Shown one piece after another: positions 1 through 30,460 of a stretch of DNA of 64,000 nucleotides. The notes below the pieces were generated by a model, which saw only the letters and a list, made by a program, of their open reading frames with translations, ran no database searches and was not told the DNA's origin. The number at the start of each line of letters is the position of its first letter. Within the stretch, counting starts at the first letter, position 1. The DNA is taken from NCBI GenBank assembly GCA_033239005.1, contig BSQZ01000022.1, forward strand, positions 219,001 to 283,000, given 5' to 3'. Position numbers and translations under genes: made by a program. Origin of the DNA: Lamellibrachia satsuma. Taxonomy: Eukaryota; Annelida; Polychaeta; Sabellida; Siboglinidae.

Positions 1-1849
1 TTATTTTTACCCCATTGTAATATTACAGTAGGGTTGATGTAATTTTACTATACAAAAGTCAAGTAAACAATTACATGCAGTCTTTGTGAAAAATAACCTC
101 CATCGATGGCTTTCACCTTGACTGTCAAATGGGATCGTGTTTTGTGGTGTACTGGTGAATTTGAAAAGTTCCTGCCTTGACAGCTAGTCCAGATATAATC
201 TCACTAGCAAGGGTATCTCAAGACACCCTTCACTGTAGTTACACTTTCACATGGTGGAAAAGGGTAATAAAACAGAATATCAAGTGGAAAGTCAAGCTTC
301 TAGTAGGGTTAAGCCAATGTTAGTATTGTACAGAGCTCAGTAGTTGCACTGATCTAATTATACTTTTAAATTTGACATGGTCATTTATAGAATAATATGA
401 GCTATCACCAGCACTTGACTGCGGTGGACAGCTGTCTATAATGAAAAATTTTTCTTCCCCAAGTTAAATTTACAGACCTGGTTTGTAATGGATGTTTTGT
501 CCAATCATTGCTATGATTTCACTGTCTTGTAGTGAGAAGCTTGGCTTGCATGTGTCACTGTTTACAGGTAGTGTGCACAGAAATAATCACATGATTTTGT
601 TTTCTGAAGAAACCCTGTTTAATTTCCACTGTAGATTCCAAGTATTGGAAAGCTCAAGTTTGATCTGTGGTTAATGTTGTTGTTGTTCATGATAACCCAA
701 GTAATCAGTTCTGTCTTTGATAAGTATACATTAATTTGATTTTTAGATAATTCCAGGTATTGAAACGTAGTTAATAATTAATATATATGTATATATATAT
801 ATATATGTATACAGCATACGTGTACATATTGCATTCGTAAAGAAGTATGCATTTAAGTATTAAATAATGACATTGCTATCTATTTGTATCTCCGTCTGCT
901 ATGTACAGTATCACATGTTTTGCTATCTTCCATCATGAATCCATGTAATTGTTATCTCACGTCTAATTTCTATCACTTTTTGTATGTCATTTCCATGGAT
1001 ACAAATCATAATCTTTTTATAAAAATTTTTTTCTTAAACTGCATTTTCTTCATAGGAACTCTTTAGCTCTGACATTCATGAATATTTGTCAATTACATCT
1101 GGCTTTGAAAAACGCATGTTTCTGCTGCATAATTGCTTAGACATATTATGCTACTGCAAGAAAATATATTATATGTGAAAAAAATTCCATTCTTCTGTTG
1201 TGTTCTGTTGTCAAAGTGTAGGGCAAATGTTGTCTGTGTTGTAATGAGTGTTATGTAAGCTTATTCCGTTACTTATTATATGTTATATAAGTTCCACAGT
1301 AGATGTGGCAAATCTTATGTTGGTGCTGTTTTTGTCAGCATGCACACACGATTGATTTCACGGACCCGTTATCATCAATGTTTAACTGTAGGAGCCACTG
1401 AAGCTTCTGTGCATCATCATTAATTGCGCCTGATTTTCCAAGTCAGTTAAAAGAGGTTTATTGCTATGAAAAATAGGCATTAACTTGCAATGTTGTTACA
1501 ACTACAACAGATCTGTAGAGTAAACGACACTTTATTTGATATATTAACATCTCAACTGTTAGTGTTATTGTTATTAACTAATTTTTACATAAAATATAAT
1601 CCTGTGCAGACATTAAAATATTTGATATAGTAATAGTATCAATGAAACGGTTGCCCGTTACCTGAATATGTCGCAGTTCTGAATTTAAATACATACAAGT
1701 TTAAACGCTCAATATAGAGGATATTTGTATTCCGTCATCCACAATATTTGAATGCCGAGTTTAGCCGAAATATGTCTTCTACACAATGTAGACAGACTGC
1801 CCTACAGCTTCTCTTTTGGGCACACAGTTGGGTAGTTAGAGGGCATCGT
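1..1849. other. Intergenic, nothing recognised
   Basis: AT-rich DNA with a short TA-rich microsatellite near 780-815. No open frame has coding character, and I see no RNA gene or transposon protein. It lies far downstream of the WDR91 stop. Confidence 0.5.
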
Positions 1850-2185
1850 TGGGCAGTTTTCAGTAGAGTGTTGAACAACTGTTGGGCAGTTTTGGGTACC
1901 ATTTTGAATAACTAGTTTTGACCTCTGTTGAACAACTGTTGGGCAGACTGTTGAACAATTGTCGGTCAATGTTATACAACCTGGGCATTTTTTGGCCAAA
2001 CTGTTGAACAACTGTTGGGTAATTTTGGTCAGCATGTTGAACAAAAGTCGGGCAATTTTGGGCACCATGTTGAACAACTGTTGAGCAGTTTTGGGCTCAC
2101 TGTTGAACAAATGTTGGGTAGTTTTGTGTTCACCATTGAACAACTGTTCGGCAGTTGACAGCCACTTTATTAGGCAGCGATGTTC
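1850..2185. repeat. Degenerate ~33-bp minisatellite
   Basis: About ten imperfect copies of a unit like TTGAACAACTGTTGGGCAG followed by TTTTGGG and a short spacer. The unit is often a multiple of three, so the minus strand shows a long repetitive open frame (repeating LFN and KTAQQ). This is a by-product of the array, not a gene. Confidence 0.8.
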
Positions 2186-2239
2186 CATATCAGTTGAACG
2201 ATCTCTCTCTATGTGATTTGTCTCATAAGGCGTGTTGCG

Positions 2240-2370
2240 GCTCTGTTATTGGGTGTGTTATTGGGTCTGTGTTATTGGGTGTGTTGATGGGTCTGTGTTA
2301 TTGAGTGTGTTGATGGGTCTGTGTTATTGAGTGTGTTATTGGGTGTGTTGATGGGTCTGTGTTATTGTAC
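2240..2370. repeat. GT-rich short tandem repeat
   Basis: Repeats of TGTTATTGGGTGTGTTGATG with GGTCTG, about six imperfect copies, directly after the 33-bp array. Confidence 0.75.
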
Positions 2371-5300
2371 ACAGCACTGTGTTATTTTTGTTGTTTTGTT
2401 GGCCGTTACTTCATTTCCCGATGACTGTATAGATCAGAAGCATTCAAGGTGATTGTTCTGGAAGTGTGTAAGCATACGCCTCCTCCCAAAATATGGCTCA
2501 TTCTGTAAGTTTCCTTGAGTTTCGTCAAAGTATGTACCGATCTCCTCCAGTGGCTTAACATTTTGCTTTGTTGGTCGAACGTTATGCAAACGTTCCAAGA
2601 TATAGCTAAACTTATTCAACATTTCAAGTATGTTGCCTACTCTGCATATGTCACTAAGACTGCAGTGATTATGATGTGTGAATGTACAGTATTTCATAAT
2701 TATTAGAGACATACTGGTATTTCTTTCTATAAGCATGGCCATCTTTCATAGTAACAAAATACTAACATGTATAACGTTTTTCTTCAGACTTCTTAAAATA
2801 TAATGGCCTAAAATTCTTGCTATTTTAGTTGTGCTTATGTTGTGATATTAATTTAATGATGTTACTGTTGTTTAGATTAAGTGTACATTGATGTTTTTCG
2901 ATAGCAGTGGGAACATTTTTTATATTCTAAAAAGGATGCTGTTTAATTTAGGGTATGTAGTTTGCCTCAAGTGATTTTACTGGGGTGTGACTGGTGTTTA
3001 ATCAAGACAGGTGCTGCAGTCGTAGTATCTTTTGATTTGACAGATGTGTTTGTACCAGTTGAGAAACTTCTGGGAATTTCTACGTCTATTTTTTAAACAA
3101 ACTTTGTAAACTGCATAATTATTGTCATAAATTGGTTTATGTGCTGGTTTGATAGAACACTCCAGAGTTATCAGCACATTATTTGAGTGCACAAGCCTAC
3201 CATTGATCCTACTTTAAACATTTAGTGTTGACTTTCCAGCGTAATTACTATGTCGATAGATATTTTCTTGATGGATCTTTTTGAAGTACGTAAATGACAT
3301 ACACACACCGATTAAAATATTTGTTATTGTTTAATCAGTTATTATTAAGTTAATTCAATCTAATCAAATACCTTTTGTTATTTTGTATGTTAATCAAGAA
3401 AATGTGAAATTTTATCAAGTACTGTTGGTAATCCTAGAATTATTATCAGAAGCATCAATTAATATTTCGATTGTTTTCGTGAAAATATTTCTGACCGCTC
3501 TCGCATGTCGATATTTCAGGATGGTTCCAGCCAGCCATATTGTTGTTGCTCTGCACATTGGTCATTATGTATCTTCATTATAATCATGTCTATATGTGCT
3601 GTTTGGAACAATTGAATGTTGATTAATTTGTATCCTTATACTCACAAAAAATGTACAGTGGATGATACTTTGAAATTTAAAGAGGTTTGAATGTTTGGTG
3701 CAATGTCGCAAGTTCCGCAGACCTGCATTAGAGAAAATCTTAATTTCTCTAAGGTGGTCTACGCAGAATGTTTGCAGTGCATCATGGGAAGTGCAGTGCA
3801 GTTGGTTTATAGGCAACGTAGCAGAATTGACCATTTTAACGTCACCTTGTAGCATTTAACTTTTTTACCCTTTTGGAAGGTGAAATGAACACGTTTATTA
3901 AATGTTTTGAGTCACCTAGTTTTAGCAGACTGAAAGTGGGTACAAGTCTTGAAGGGGTCAGGCTTGTGTTCTTACCCCTGTTGGCCTCCAGAGGGCGAGG
4001 TTTTGTTACAGGAAATGATTGTCCCACAGGTTTGTAAGCAGCCGTCTACTGAGCACGTCATTCTGTGTGTGTGTGTTTTGTATCACTAAGGCTACTTGAT
4101 GGCAACATATCAGCTTGCAATAAAATAGTAAAAAAAATTGCAGATTTGTCTTCTATCTTTGATTTATGAACGTATTTATGTGTATATCAAAGTGGTATCC
4201 GGGTGGGTGGGCGGGGCGGTGTGTGTGTGTGCGTCCACATATATCCCACATACAACAGCCACTTCTATCCAAACATTATCATATCTTTCCACGTCTTTAT
4301 ATTATGTGATACTCCACACACACACATACACACAGATCTCGGGTTGAAAGACATTTATTCTCAGACCAACTGTTTCAGTAGGCTGCTGGTTCTATCCAGC
4401 AATATTAAATGATGTACCAGTTTCTGTGTAGCAGAGTCTATGTCATAGATTTGATAACATACATTTAATATATTCCACCAAACTAATCATACAGTTGTTT
4501 TAGAAGCAATTGTTACAATAACAATAATATGCTTTGGCAGTGTACAGTTGGTCAGTGCTAATTGCAGTTAGTAACTCTGAATATACCAAAAAATAAATGT
4601 TGGGCAGCACCATATGTATGTAGTTTGTGAAATGATTAGCTGCAAATAATATTTGCAGAAAATCAGTGAAATTAATTAATTATTTAACTCGCATGAATTC
4701 AAAATACTCAGCCAATATATCACATTTACGATATAAAGCCAATCAGATTGAAACAGACAAGATAGAAACAATTGAATCATCACTGTAACATATTTAACAG
4801 ATCCCGATCAATGCTGTTGGCTAAAAAACAACAATAATTTTTCAAGAACCCATGTCAATTAGATAAATAGAAATAGACATCTTAGTTGTCGGGACATCAA
4901 TATCCTATCCAAGTTGATAATTAAACAATCCTAACACCTAGCTGTGTAAAATATCGGGGTCTAACAGCCACAAGTACAAGAATTGTTTTATGCAAATTTA
5001 GCCTCGTGTCTTTTAAAAATAAAATGCATACCATATAAAGGCTGCAGACGCAGATACTTAGAATGTCAGATTTGTTTGTTAATGTTGTGTCCAATATACC
5101 AATAAACCACTATCACATGGGAGAGTGGAGATAGTTATAAAACATGGCGAGTGTTTATATTGCTGGATGGCACAAGTACGGGACTAGCTAGCATGAATCA
5201 CATCAAGCAGAGTGAATTGCCGTCTATGTGCAGTGCTACCAATTGGGGAAAGGCCACCGTTGACTTCCTACTGCTGACCATGTTAATGTTTTGTATAACT

Positions 5301-5555
5301 GCAAAAAAACAAAAAACACTATAAAATGTCACACCGTCTATTGTTATTGTATTGCCTGCCTACTCAATAGGTTTGCTCAACATCACATATCTGTCAATCT
5401 TAATTCTCTCCCAGATGTGTTTACCATCAATATAGGCAGGTTTTGCAAAATGTCAATGTGCCACCGAAACCCTCACATAGCGCTACGTCTGCACCATCTC
5501 AGTATTAAACGGTCAACACTCCAAATGTACAAACAATTCTGTGAAATAAAATCAC
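2371..5555. other. Intergenic, nothing recognised
   Basis: AT-rich sequence with short GT/CA runs near 4060 and 4220-4335. No coding exon with credible splice sites was found on either strand. Confidence 0.45.
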
Positions 5556-5880
5556 TGAAACAAAACTTACTGTATTCGACCTATTAAGCGTACATGCCCT
5601 AATTAGCATACACCCCTTTTTTAATCAGCAGGATCCATAATTATTGTAATTTGAGTTTTGTAGTGTCTCGCCATCTGGTGTTAAACAGTTGGCACCACTT
5701 TTCAGTTGTTCTACTCTAGTCACCAAATGACACCACTAGTGTTAGACTGTTACCTTAATGTCTAGAGAAATACATCTTGGTGAACGGTTACAAGTACAGA
5801 TTCCTTGACATTTTTCCATGGCTCAATTTTGTTTCAAGTGTACTCTATGCTTATTAGGTCTAATACAGTAACTTAAACTG
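5556..5880 (+). repeat. Interspersed repeat family A, copy 1
   Basis: A block containing TACATGCCCTAATTAGCATA, then AGCAGGATCCATAATTATTG and a divergent tail recurs at 32390-32690. Part of it recurs inverted at 12235-12285. The class is unknown; I see no coding capacity. Confidence 0.65.
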
Positions 5881-6609
5881 TTTAGGAACTACATCTGTCT
5901 GAACAATGCAGAAACTGCGGGCTGAACCCCTGACATCCTGTGAATGACATCATCAATTAGTTGAGCAGAATCTAGTTTATACCACAACCATGTAATCATC
6001 ATCTTTACATTAAATTACACTTAAAATATTATATACATTCACCATCTTAATTATTGCAAATTGTCCCGATAAAATTTAAGACATGATACATCCAAATTGC
6101 CTGTCTAGGCAACGAAGCCCATTTTTGAAATAGGCCAAAACGAAGCATCTGTAACATATTAGGAATAGCATTATGACCAGTCAGTACTACAAAAGGTTTT
6201 ACCAAACTGTAACATTCTGCAACTATGTCCTAAATATCAGTGCAAAAATAATCAAGTAAATGTTTCTTTAGTAATTTTTACAATATCAATACAATATGCT
6301 ATGCCATGAAGTTTTGGGCCCATATTCCTGAAAGCAGTGAAAACTCCCATTAAATATTTGTATAACTTTCATATACATTGTACAAGTATTATATACATTG
6401 TATAAGTATCATATACATTGTATAAGTATTATATACATTGTAATTATGCAGAGCGTTTTTCCATACAGAATTCTCTACATGTGTAGCCTTGGTGGTACAT
6501 AAATGCCAATCCTGAGTTGTGCCACCTGTAGACTGGCAACAGAAATCCATAAGATCCCCAAACAAATGCGTATGACAATGTACATCCGGTGGTTTGCAGC
6601 CCATGCTCA

Positions 6610-6885
6610 AAAGGAGCTCACCACGCAAACTGAGATATATTAATCGGATCTCATGAGACTTTGTGAGACTGACTGCACACAGCTCAAATATTCGCGGGAG
6701 TCACTCTAAGTCCATGTATTGACGTGATGATCTGTTACTCCTATGTCATTTGACAAATGCTGGTCATTCTGTGTAATACAAAAAGACTTGTTAAAAATAC
6801 ACAAAACCGCAAAGAATGTCTCCTATGCCCATAAGACAAATTTATGAAAATTGGTAAGAGTTGGCTAAAAAAAAACAGTAAGTAA
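6610..6885 (+). repeat. Interspersed repeat family B, copy 1
   Basis: Shares scattered identical blocks (GATCTGTTA, GTCATTTGAC, GTAATACAAAAA, CCTATGCCCATAAGAC) in the same order as 46975-47200, and a shorter stretch at 21545-21660. The class is unknown. Confidence 0.6.
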
Positions 6886-7094
6886 TGATGTGCTTACAAA
6901 GGTATGGCTAGATACGTGTAATTTATGCTGAGTGCAGTAAACGTTAAGATTAAGTCCACAAAGTCAGGAATATGTTTGCTATGTGCTTTAAACTACCATA
7001 ATCACCTGAATTTTGAACAGGGGGTTTGCTAGACTGGGAAGAGGTGCTCTAATGCGACGGGGTGCTTAAAATAGTTTGCACTACCACCCACCAT

Positions 7095-7476
7095 CCTGGC
7101 TAACCCAGGGTGGTAGTAGTACTACCCTACCCCTGGGGCGGCAGTAGTACTACACTACCCCTGGGGTGGCAGTAGTACTACACTACCCCTGGGGTGGCAG
7201 TAGTACTACACTACCCCTGGGGTGGCAGTAGTATTACACTACCCCTGGGGCGGCTGTAGTATTACACTACCCCTGGGGCGGCAGTAGTACTACACTACCC
7301 CTGGGGCGGCAGTAGTACTACACTACCCCTGGGGCGGCAGTAGTACTACACTACCCCTGGGGTGGCAGTAGTACTACACTACCCCTGCGGTGGCAGTAGT
7401 ACTACACTACCCCCGGGGTGGCAGTAGTACTACACTACCCCTGGGGTGGTAGTAGTACTACACTACTCCTGGCAGA
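7095..7476. repeat. 28-bp minisatellite with TAGTACTA palindrome
   Basis: About 13 copies of a 28-bp unit containing AGTAGTACTACACTACCCCT followed by GGGGTGGC. It lies about 700 bp downstream of the WDR91 stop and may be in or beyond its 3' UTR. Confidence 0.9.
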
Positions 7477-7965
7477 TAAACATGCTAAAATGGGGAACTT
7501 TCAGTTTTTCCCACGCCATGTATGTATGTAGGCTGAATCATTTGTACTTTGTCCCACTTCCTGTCTTGGCCGACGTCTTTCTGGGAACTAGACACACCCT
7601 GCCAAACTTCAAATAGAGCTTCCAGTTTCGCAGCAACACAAAGTTCCATGTTTCAACGGGGTTATCTGCCAGGGGTACTGTTGTACTCGGCAGACCCCTG
7701 GTGGCCACCCACTGTGGTTCTGGGTCTGGAAATTAATCTTTTTTTTATTTTGTATGAACTGTAGTAAAATTATGATGGTTTGGCACTGGTATGTTACTTC
7801 TAATTTTAAATGTATTACTCCTCCACGAAGAGTAGGTTTTTTAATATCACATTAACATCAAAAGATGCCCAGACATAGCTGAAAGATGGACGGACTGTAA
7901 ATTTTTTATGATAACCCAACAAGTGTTTTGATTCAGGGAAATTGGAACATATCAAGAAAATTTAG

Positions 7966-8026
7966 CAAAGATGTCACACAAAAGATGTCACACAAAAGAT
8001 GTCACACAAAAGATGTCACACAAAAG
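7966..8026. repeat. Short tandem repeat (AAAGATGTCACACA)
   Basis: Four to five near-perfect copies of a 14-bp unit, about 150 bp downstream of the WDR91 stop and so possibly in its 3' UTR. Confidence 0.85.
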
Positions 8027-8174
8027 TGCACAAACGTCTTCTTGTTTTCATGTGCCACCCTCGATATGACACCAACGATGTCACAACATCATCAGTATTA
8101 TATAGGCAAAACAGTAACAGACATGTCCCTGATTTATGGAGTTATCCTTGAGATTTAGCTATGTTGACGCCGCG

Positions 8175-25801
<17,627 letters not shown>

Positions 25802-28079
25802 TATTGATATTACTGTTTCTGTTATTGATCGTTTGGGAGCGCCACGATCGTCAAGCTATATGGTTTAGTGGATAAATAAATTATGGTTTTATTGTGACAC
25901 GATATGATCAAATGTTATAATAAAATGCAACGATCCAGTCACTGGCTTTCCCAAATTACATAAAGCCCGTTAATAATGTGTGGTTTCGCTAACTGAAACA
26001 TAATGTTGAGCCGTAAACGTTGATGATGCAAGCAAGCCTAAATGTGCTCACATCATCATTTGCGCCAACTTCGGCAACAACGCCAAATATCGGACACCGA
26101 CCAAAACACTGATACAATGGTTGTTTGATCGGTAAAAGTGTGCCTTTTGGTGTATCAGGTAATACCACCAGTCAGTCTTCGTTTTCTTGCGGGATCACGT
26201 TTACCTTGGCAGTTATTTATCAACGAAGATACGTGTAAATTATTTGTAGCAGTTGCTCTGACATCTGTTTCTTGGCGGCATGCTGCCGTTGTGAGTAGGG
26301 CTCATCACCAGTCGTCGACGCTGGTCTCGGGCTCCGGTTGTCACCGTTATCTAATTATAATTATGGTACGTCGTATGGAGCCAGTTTTGGCTATAGTCAA
26401 AGTGAGTGCGCATGAAGTCTATTGGCTATGTGCCGTTTTTTTTCTACAGCTAGTCAGTTAATGGGGATGATGCCTGGGCTGTGTCTCTCGGGAAGAGGTA
26501 CTAATTCTAAAATTCGTTTGTCTGTTCTTGAGTCAACCACCCCAGCAGGCCTGCCCTAGCACCTGAGTTCCATCCGCTCAAAAACTAACTCGCCAATTTG
26601 GTACTTCAAACTCAGTCCGGTTAGGAACTAATAACTTAAGATTTATAACTGACGTGTATGCGCTAACCATTTCTCATGTGTATTCCACGACATACCATCT
26701 GCACATTGGTGCCAAGAAGCAGAAGAAAGGTGCTCCAAATAATTTATTATGATAAGTTTATCGTGTAATAGTGGCCATATTTTTTTTAATCAAGCACGTG
26801 CACAGCGTCACATGATGCTATAGTTTTCATTGCAACATCAAAACCTTTTATTTAGGCCTTCGTTTTATTTATGCATGATTATTTTCAATTAACTTTAATG
26901 ATAAAAAAATATATATATAATAATGATTACTTACACGAAATACATGTTTTGTTTCTATTGTATTTTAATAATGTTCCAAATATCCTAGATTTTGGCCTTG
27001 GAACTATGCCCCTTGACAATGCCTAGGTAAAAGTGTAATATGTTGTGGAATCACTGATGCACTATCTTTATCTGTAAAACTCCCTGACTGTGGGATAATA
27101 CCCAACAATGGGGTCCTCCACAATGATACTATATGTAGCCCATCTTAACAAAATGAGTCACATGTTCCAATTTGTTATTAGTATCGTTGAAAAGAGCAGC
27201 GTCTCAGCTTTCACATCGTGCATCAAGCAACCAGATATCTCGATTCTAGCTGAAGCTACATTTCACTAAACATGTATGGGGTAGAAATCTTCAAACTGAG
27301 AAATCAGCCACAGAAGTTTAGTCTAGGCTAGCGCTGCCAGTGGCCATTTGGGCCATAGGCCACATGGCATTGGATTTGGCTAAACAAAAGTTACATATTT
27401 AGCCAATTATGTATAGCCAATTTGACCACAAGCATTTTTGTTAAAAAGCATTCAGAATACATGAGTGTTTGTTGGTTTCTTGATGCACATTAAAACAATT
27501 TGGCTAAAGCAATTTGTATTTGATTAAACAAAAAAATTTGAGCTTTAGCCAAAATGGCTAAACAGTTTACAACATCAGACTTCCAGTTAGTATGTTTATT
27601 AGCAAAACTACCTTAGTTACCATGCACATATATGGCAGTTATTTGGACCTCTTGAAGATAACGGCATCCTCATGACATTCTACTAATATAATAATAAGAT
27701 CTTTGTCAGAAAAAAATATGAACAAAATTAATTGCCTTGTAATTACCATCATTGTTAAGGAATCCAGCGGCACTATGCTACCACAGTGTGATACATTTTA
27801 GTTGAGATAATGGCTGCTAGTGACCTTTTGTAAAACACAGTTGGAGCAGTAATAAATTACTTGATTTTTGTGATTTAAAAAATATTAAGCAATTTATTCA
27901 GCCTAAGGGGAGTTGTGTATTAATGTGTATTAGATTGTATACTGTAAGAGGTGTTCCAAAGAATTCTAATAATATTTGTACAATCTGATACTCTTCATAG
28001 TAAAAACACACAATATATTAACAATGCCAATGGCATATTTAATACAAGACAACAACAACAACAAGTACATTTATGGGAA
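25802..28079. other. Head-to-head intergenic region, left part
   Basis: 5' flank of WDR91 (its start codon faces left at 25801). It should hold the WDR91 promoter, but I can place no clear TATA or initiator. No coding exon was recognised. There are A/T-rich stretches near 26905-26930. Confidence 0.4.
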
Positions 28080-28531
28080 ATGTAAATGCCTACATACAGG
28101 ACATGGGAGCTTGAATGTAAACTATAAAATGGGAGATACTGTTCTGGGTACTACTGTAAGAGAAACGGAATTAGGTGTTACAATAAGCGCTGATATGAAA
28201 GTTTCAGAGCAGTGTGGTATTGCAGCTTCAAAGGGTAATCAAATTCTTGGATTGATTAGAAGAAACATAACATACGGAGGGAAAAATGTTAATTATACCT
28301 CTTTATAAAGCAATAGTTAGACCTCATTTAGAATACTGTATACAAGCATGGAGACCATATCGTAAGAAGGATATAGATACGCTTGAACGCATACAAAGGA
28401 GAGCAACTAAAATGATTCCAGAACTGAGAGACCTTAGTTATGAAGAACGCCTGAAAGAATGTGGTTTAATAACTCTAGCGACAAGGAGGTTAAGAGGAGA
28501 TCAGATTGAAGTTTTTAAGATATTGAATGGG

Positions 28532-30126
28532 CAGGGTTGGGTTTAAGGCGGCCTTAAACCTGTTTTTGGCACGGCATGTGCCGCAAACTGCCCTAAAGTG
28601 GTTAACACTGCCTCAAACTGCCTCAAATTGCCTTAAAGCTATCCCTGTCCAAAGGCACACTGAAGATTCTGTTATTATAAAACACATGTACATTGTATAT
28701 ATTAAATCAAACTACAAACAAAATAAATCTTAAACTTAGTTTTATTTCATGATTTTTTTACAAAAATGACAGGAAGTTTATTGACATATATATTATACAT
28801 TCCAGCTATTGACTAATCGGTCTTCACATTTTACCAGTCCAAGTCCTTGATTCCACGCAGCACGTGGTAACAATTTTGAGACAATTTTACTAATCAGTAT
28901 TCACAATTTACCAGTCCAAGTCAAGATTTAACAAGATTTAACAAGATTTGCCATCCAAGCCAAAGGCCCAGATGGCAAGTGGACAAGGAAGCCATTGGCT
29001 TATCGAGAGTCCAACAATGTTCACCTACTTATAACCCGCCCTTCTGATATATGTGTCAACCTTGTTTTTAAACATATTCACGCTGCTAGCAGTTACACAA
29101 TCTGTAGACAGTTTGTTCCATTCATTTACTGTCCTCTGTGAGAACGAGTGCTTCCTGATGTCCAATCTACATTGATCCTTTACTAATTTTACCTCATGTC
29201 CTCTAGTTCTGCTATCCTTCTTGAGTGAGAAAAACATATTTCTATCAATATTTTCATACCCATTCAATATCTTAAAAACTTCGATCTGATCTCCTCTTAA
29301 CCTCCTTGTCTCTAGAGTTGTTAAACCACATTCTTTCAGGCGTTCTTCATAACTAAGGTCTCTAAGTTCTGGAATCATTTTAGTTGCTCTCCTTTGTATG
29401 CGTTCAAGCGTATCTATATCCTTCTTACGATATGGTCTCCATGCTTGTATACAGTATTCTAAATGAGGTCTAACTATTGCTTTATAAAGAGGTATAATTA
29501 ACTTTTTTCCCTTGTATGTTATGTTTCTTCTAATCAATCCAAGAATTTGATTACCCTTTGAAGCTGCAATACCACACTGCTCTGAAACTTTAGTCCTTGA
29601 TTCCACGCAGCATGCGGTAACAAAAGACAAGCTTGCTTGCTTTTTGGACACCCAGCCGATTCCTGATCTTGTTGTGTATAAAACTGAATGTACAGGTGTA
29701 AAGGCAATTGAGTTTATTTTAAACCAACCTTAGTAGACTTCAATACCACACCTCTAGCAGGTGTAAAGCAATTGAGTTTATTTGCAACCAACTTTAGTAG
29801 ACTTCAATACCACACCTCTACTAGAAATAATAGGCAAGTAAACTGGACATGCTTTTAATGGCTAAATGGCCTTTCTATGCCCTAAACTGCCTTAAACCTG
29901 TTTCTTACATCTCTAGCACATATGTAACAATTGAGAAGGGAATTATTAATACTTATGCCATACTTTAGGGCATGTTTAATATAATACTTTTATTGTTTTT
30001 TTTTTATGAAATATGTTAAGGCATTTTCTATGCCTTAAACTGCCTTAAACCTGTTTTCGGCAGGGCAGTTTTTACCGGTAAAAACCACCTGGTAAAAACC
30101 ACCCTGCCATAAACCTGCCAACCCTG
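28532..30126. mobile_element. Non-autonomous hAT-type DNA transposon (1,595 bp)
   Basis: It is bounded by CAGGGTTGG at the left and its inverse CCAACCCTG at the right, flanked by the perfect 8-bp target duplication TGAATGGG (28524-28531, 30127-30134). Short CAG-starting inverted termini with 8-bp duplications are hAT hallmarks. Subterminal regions repeat TTAAACTGCCTTAAACCTGT motifs. There is no transposase; the interior carries an antisense CR1 copy. Confidence 0.88.
28913..29592 (-). mobile_element. CR1-like LINE, 5'-truncated, inside the hAT element
   Basis: An open frame of about 190 codons reads SEQCGIAASKGNQILGLIRR through RDIRKHS-type sequence to VDTYIRRAGYK, uninterrupted and nearly identical to the split copy around it but opposite in orientation. 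The 3' end carries the AAGATTTAAC repeat tail. A 4-bp AGTC flanks both sides as a likely target duplication. It looks like the best preserved copy in the window. Confidence 0.9.
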
Positions 30127-30460
30127 TGAATGGGTATGAAAATAGAAAGAAGGATAGCAGAACTAGAGGACATAACTCACATAAGGTAAAATTAATAAAG
30201 GATCAATGTAGATTGGACATCAGGAAACACTCGTTCTCACAGAGGACAATAAATGAATGGAACAAATTGTCTACAGATTGTGTAACTGCTAGCAGCGTGA
30301 ATATGTTTAAAAACAAGGTAGACACATATCTCAGGAGGGCGGGTTATAAGTAGATGAACATTGTTGGACTCTCGATAAGCCAATGGCTTCCTTGTCCGCT
30401 TGCCATTTGGGCCTTTGGCTTGGATGGCAACTCTTGTTAAATCTTGTTAAATAAACAGCG

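Larger units (their letters stand above)
28080..30460 (+). mobile_element. CR1-like LINE, split in two by a hAT insertion
   Basis: The 5' part (28080-28531) encodes SEQCGIAASKGNQILGLIRR, then AIVRPHLEYCIQAWRPYRKK and RLRGDQIEVFKILNG. The 3' part (30127-30460) resumes GYEN, then KDQCRLDIRKHSFSQRTINE and NMFKNKVDTYLRRAGYK, and ends in repeated CTTGTTAAAT. The break falls exactly at ILNG/YEN, with the 8-bp duplication TGAATGGG on each side. Frames are damaged (one frameshift near 28290; a few codons lost after YEN). Confidence 0.9.

Noticed and set aside
1802..2188. 128-codon minus-strand frame with LFN...KTAQQ repeats
   Set aside because: The roughly 33-bp repeat is near a multiple of three, which keeps a frame open by itself; no domain, no splice sites, no start context.
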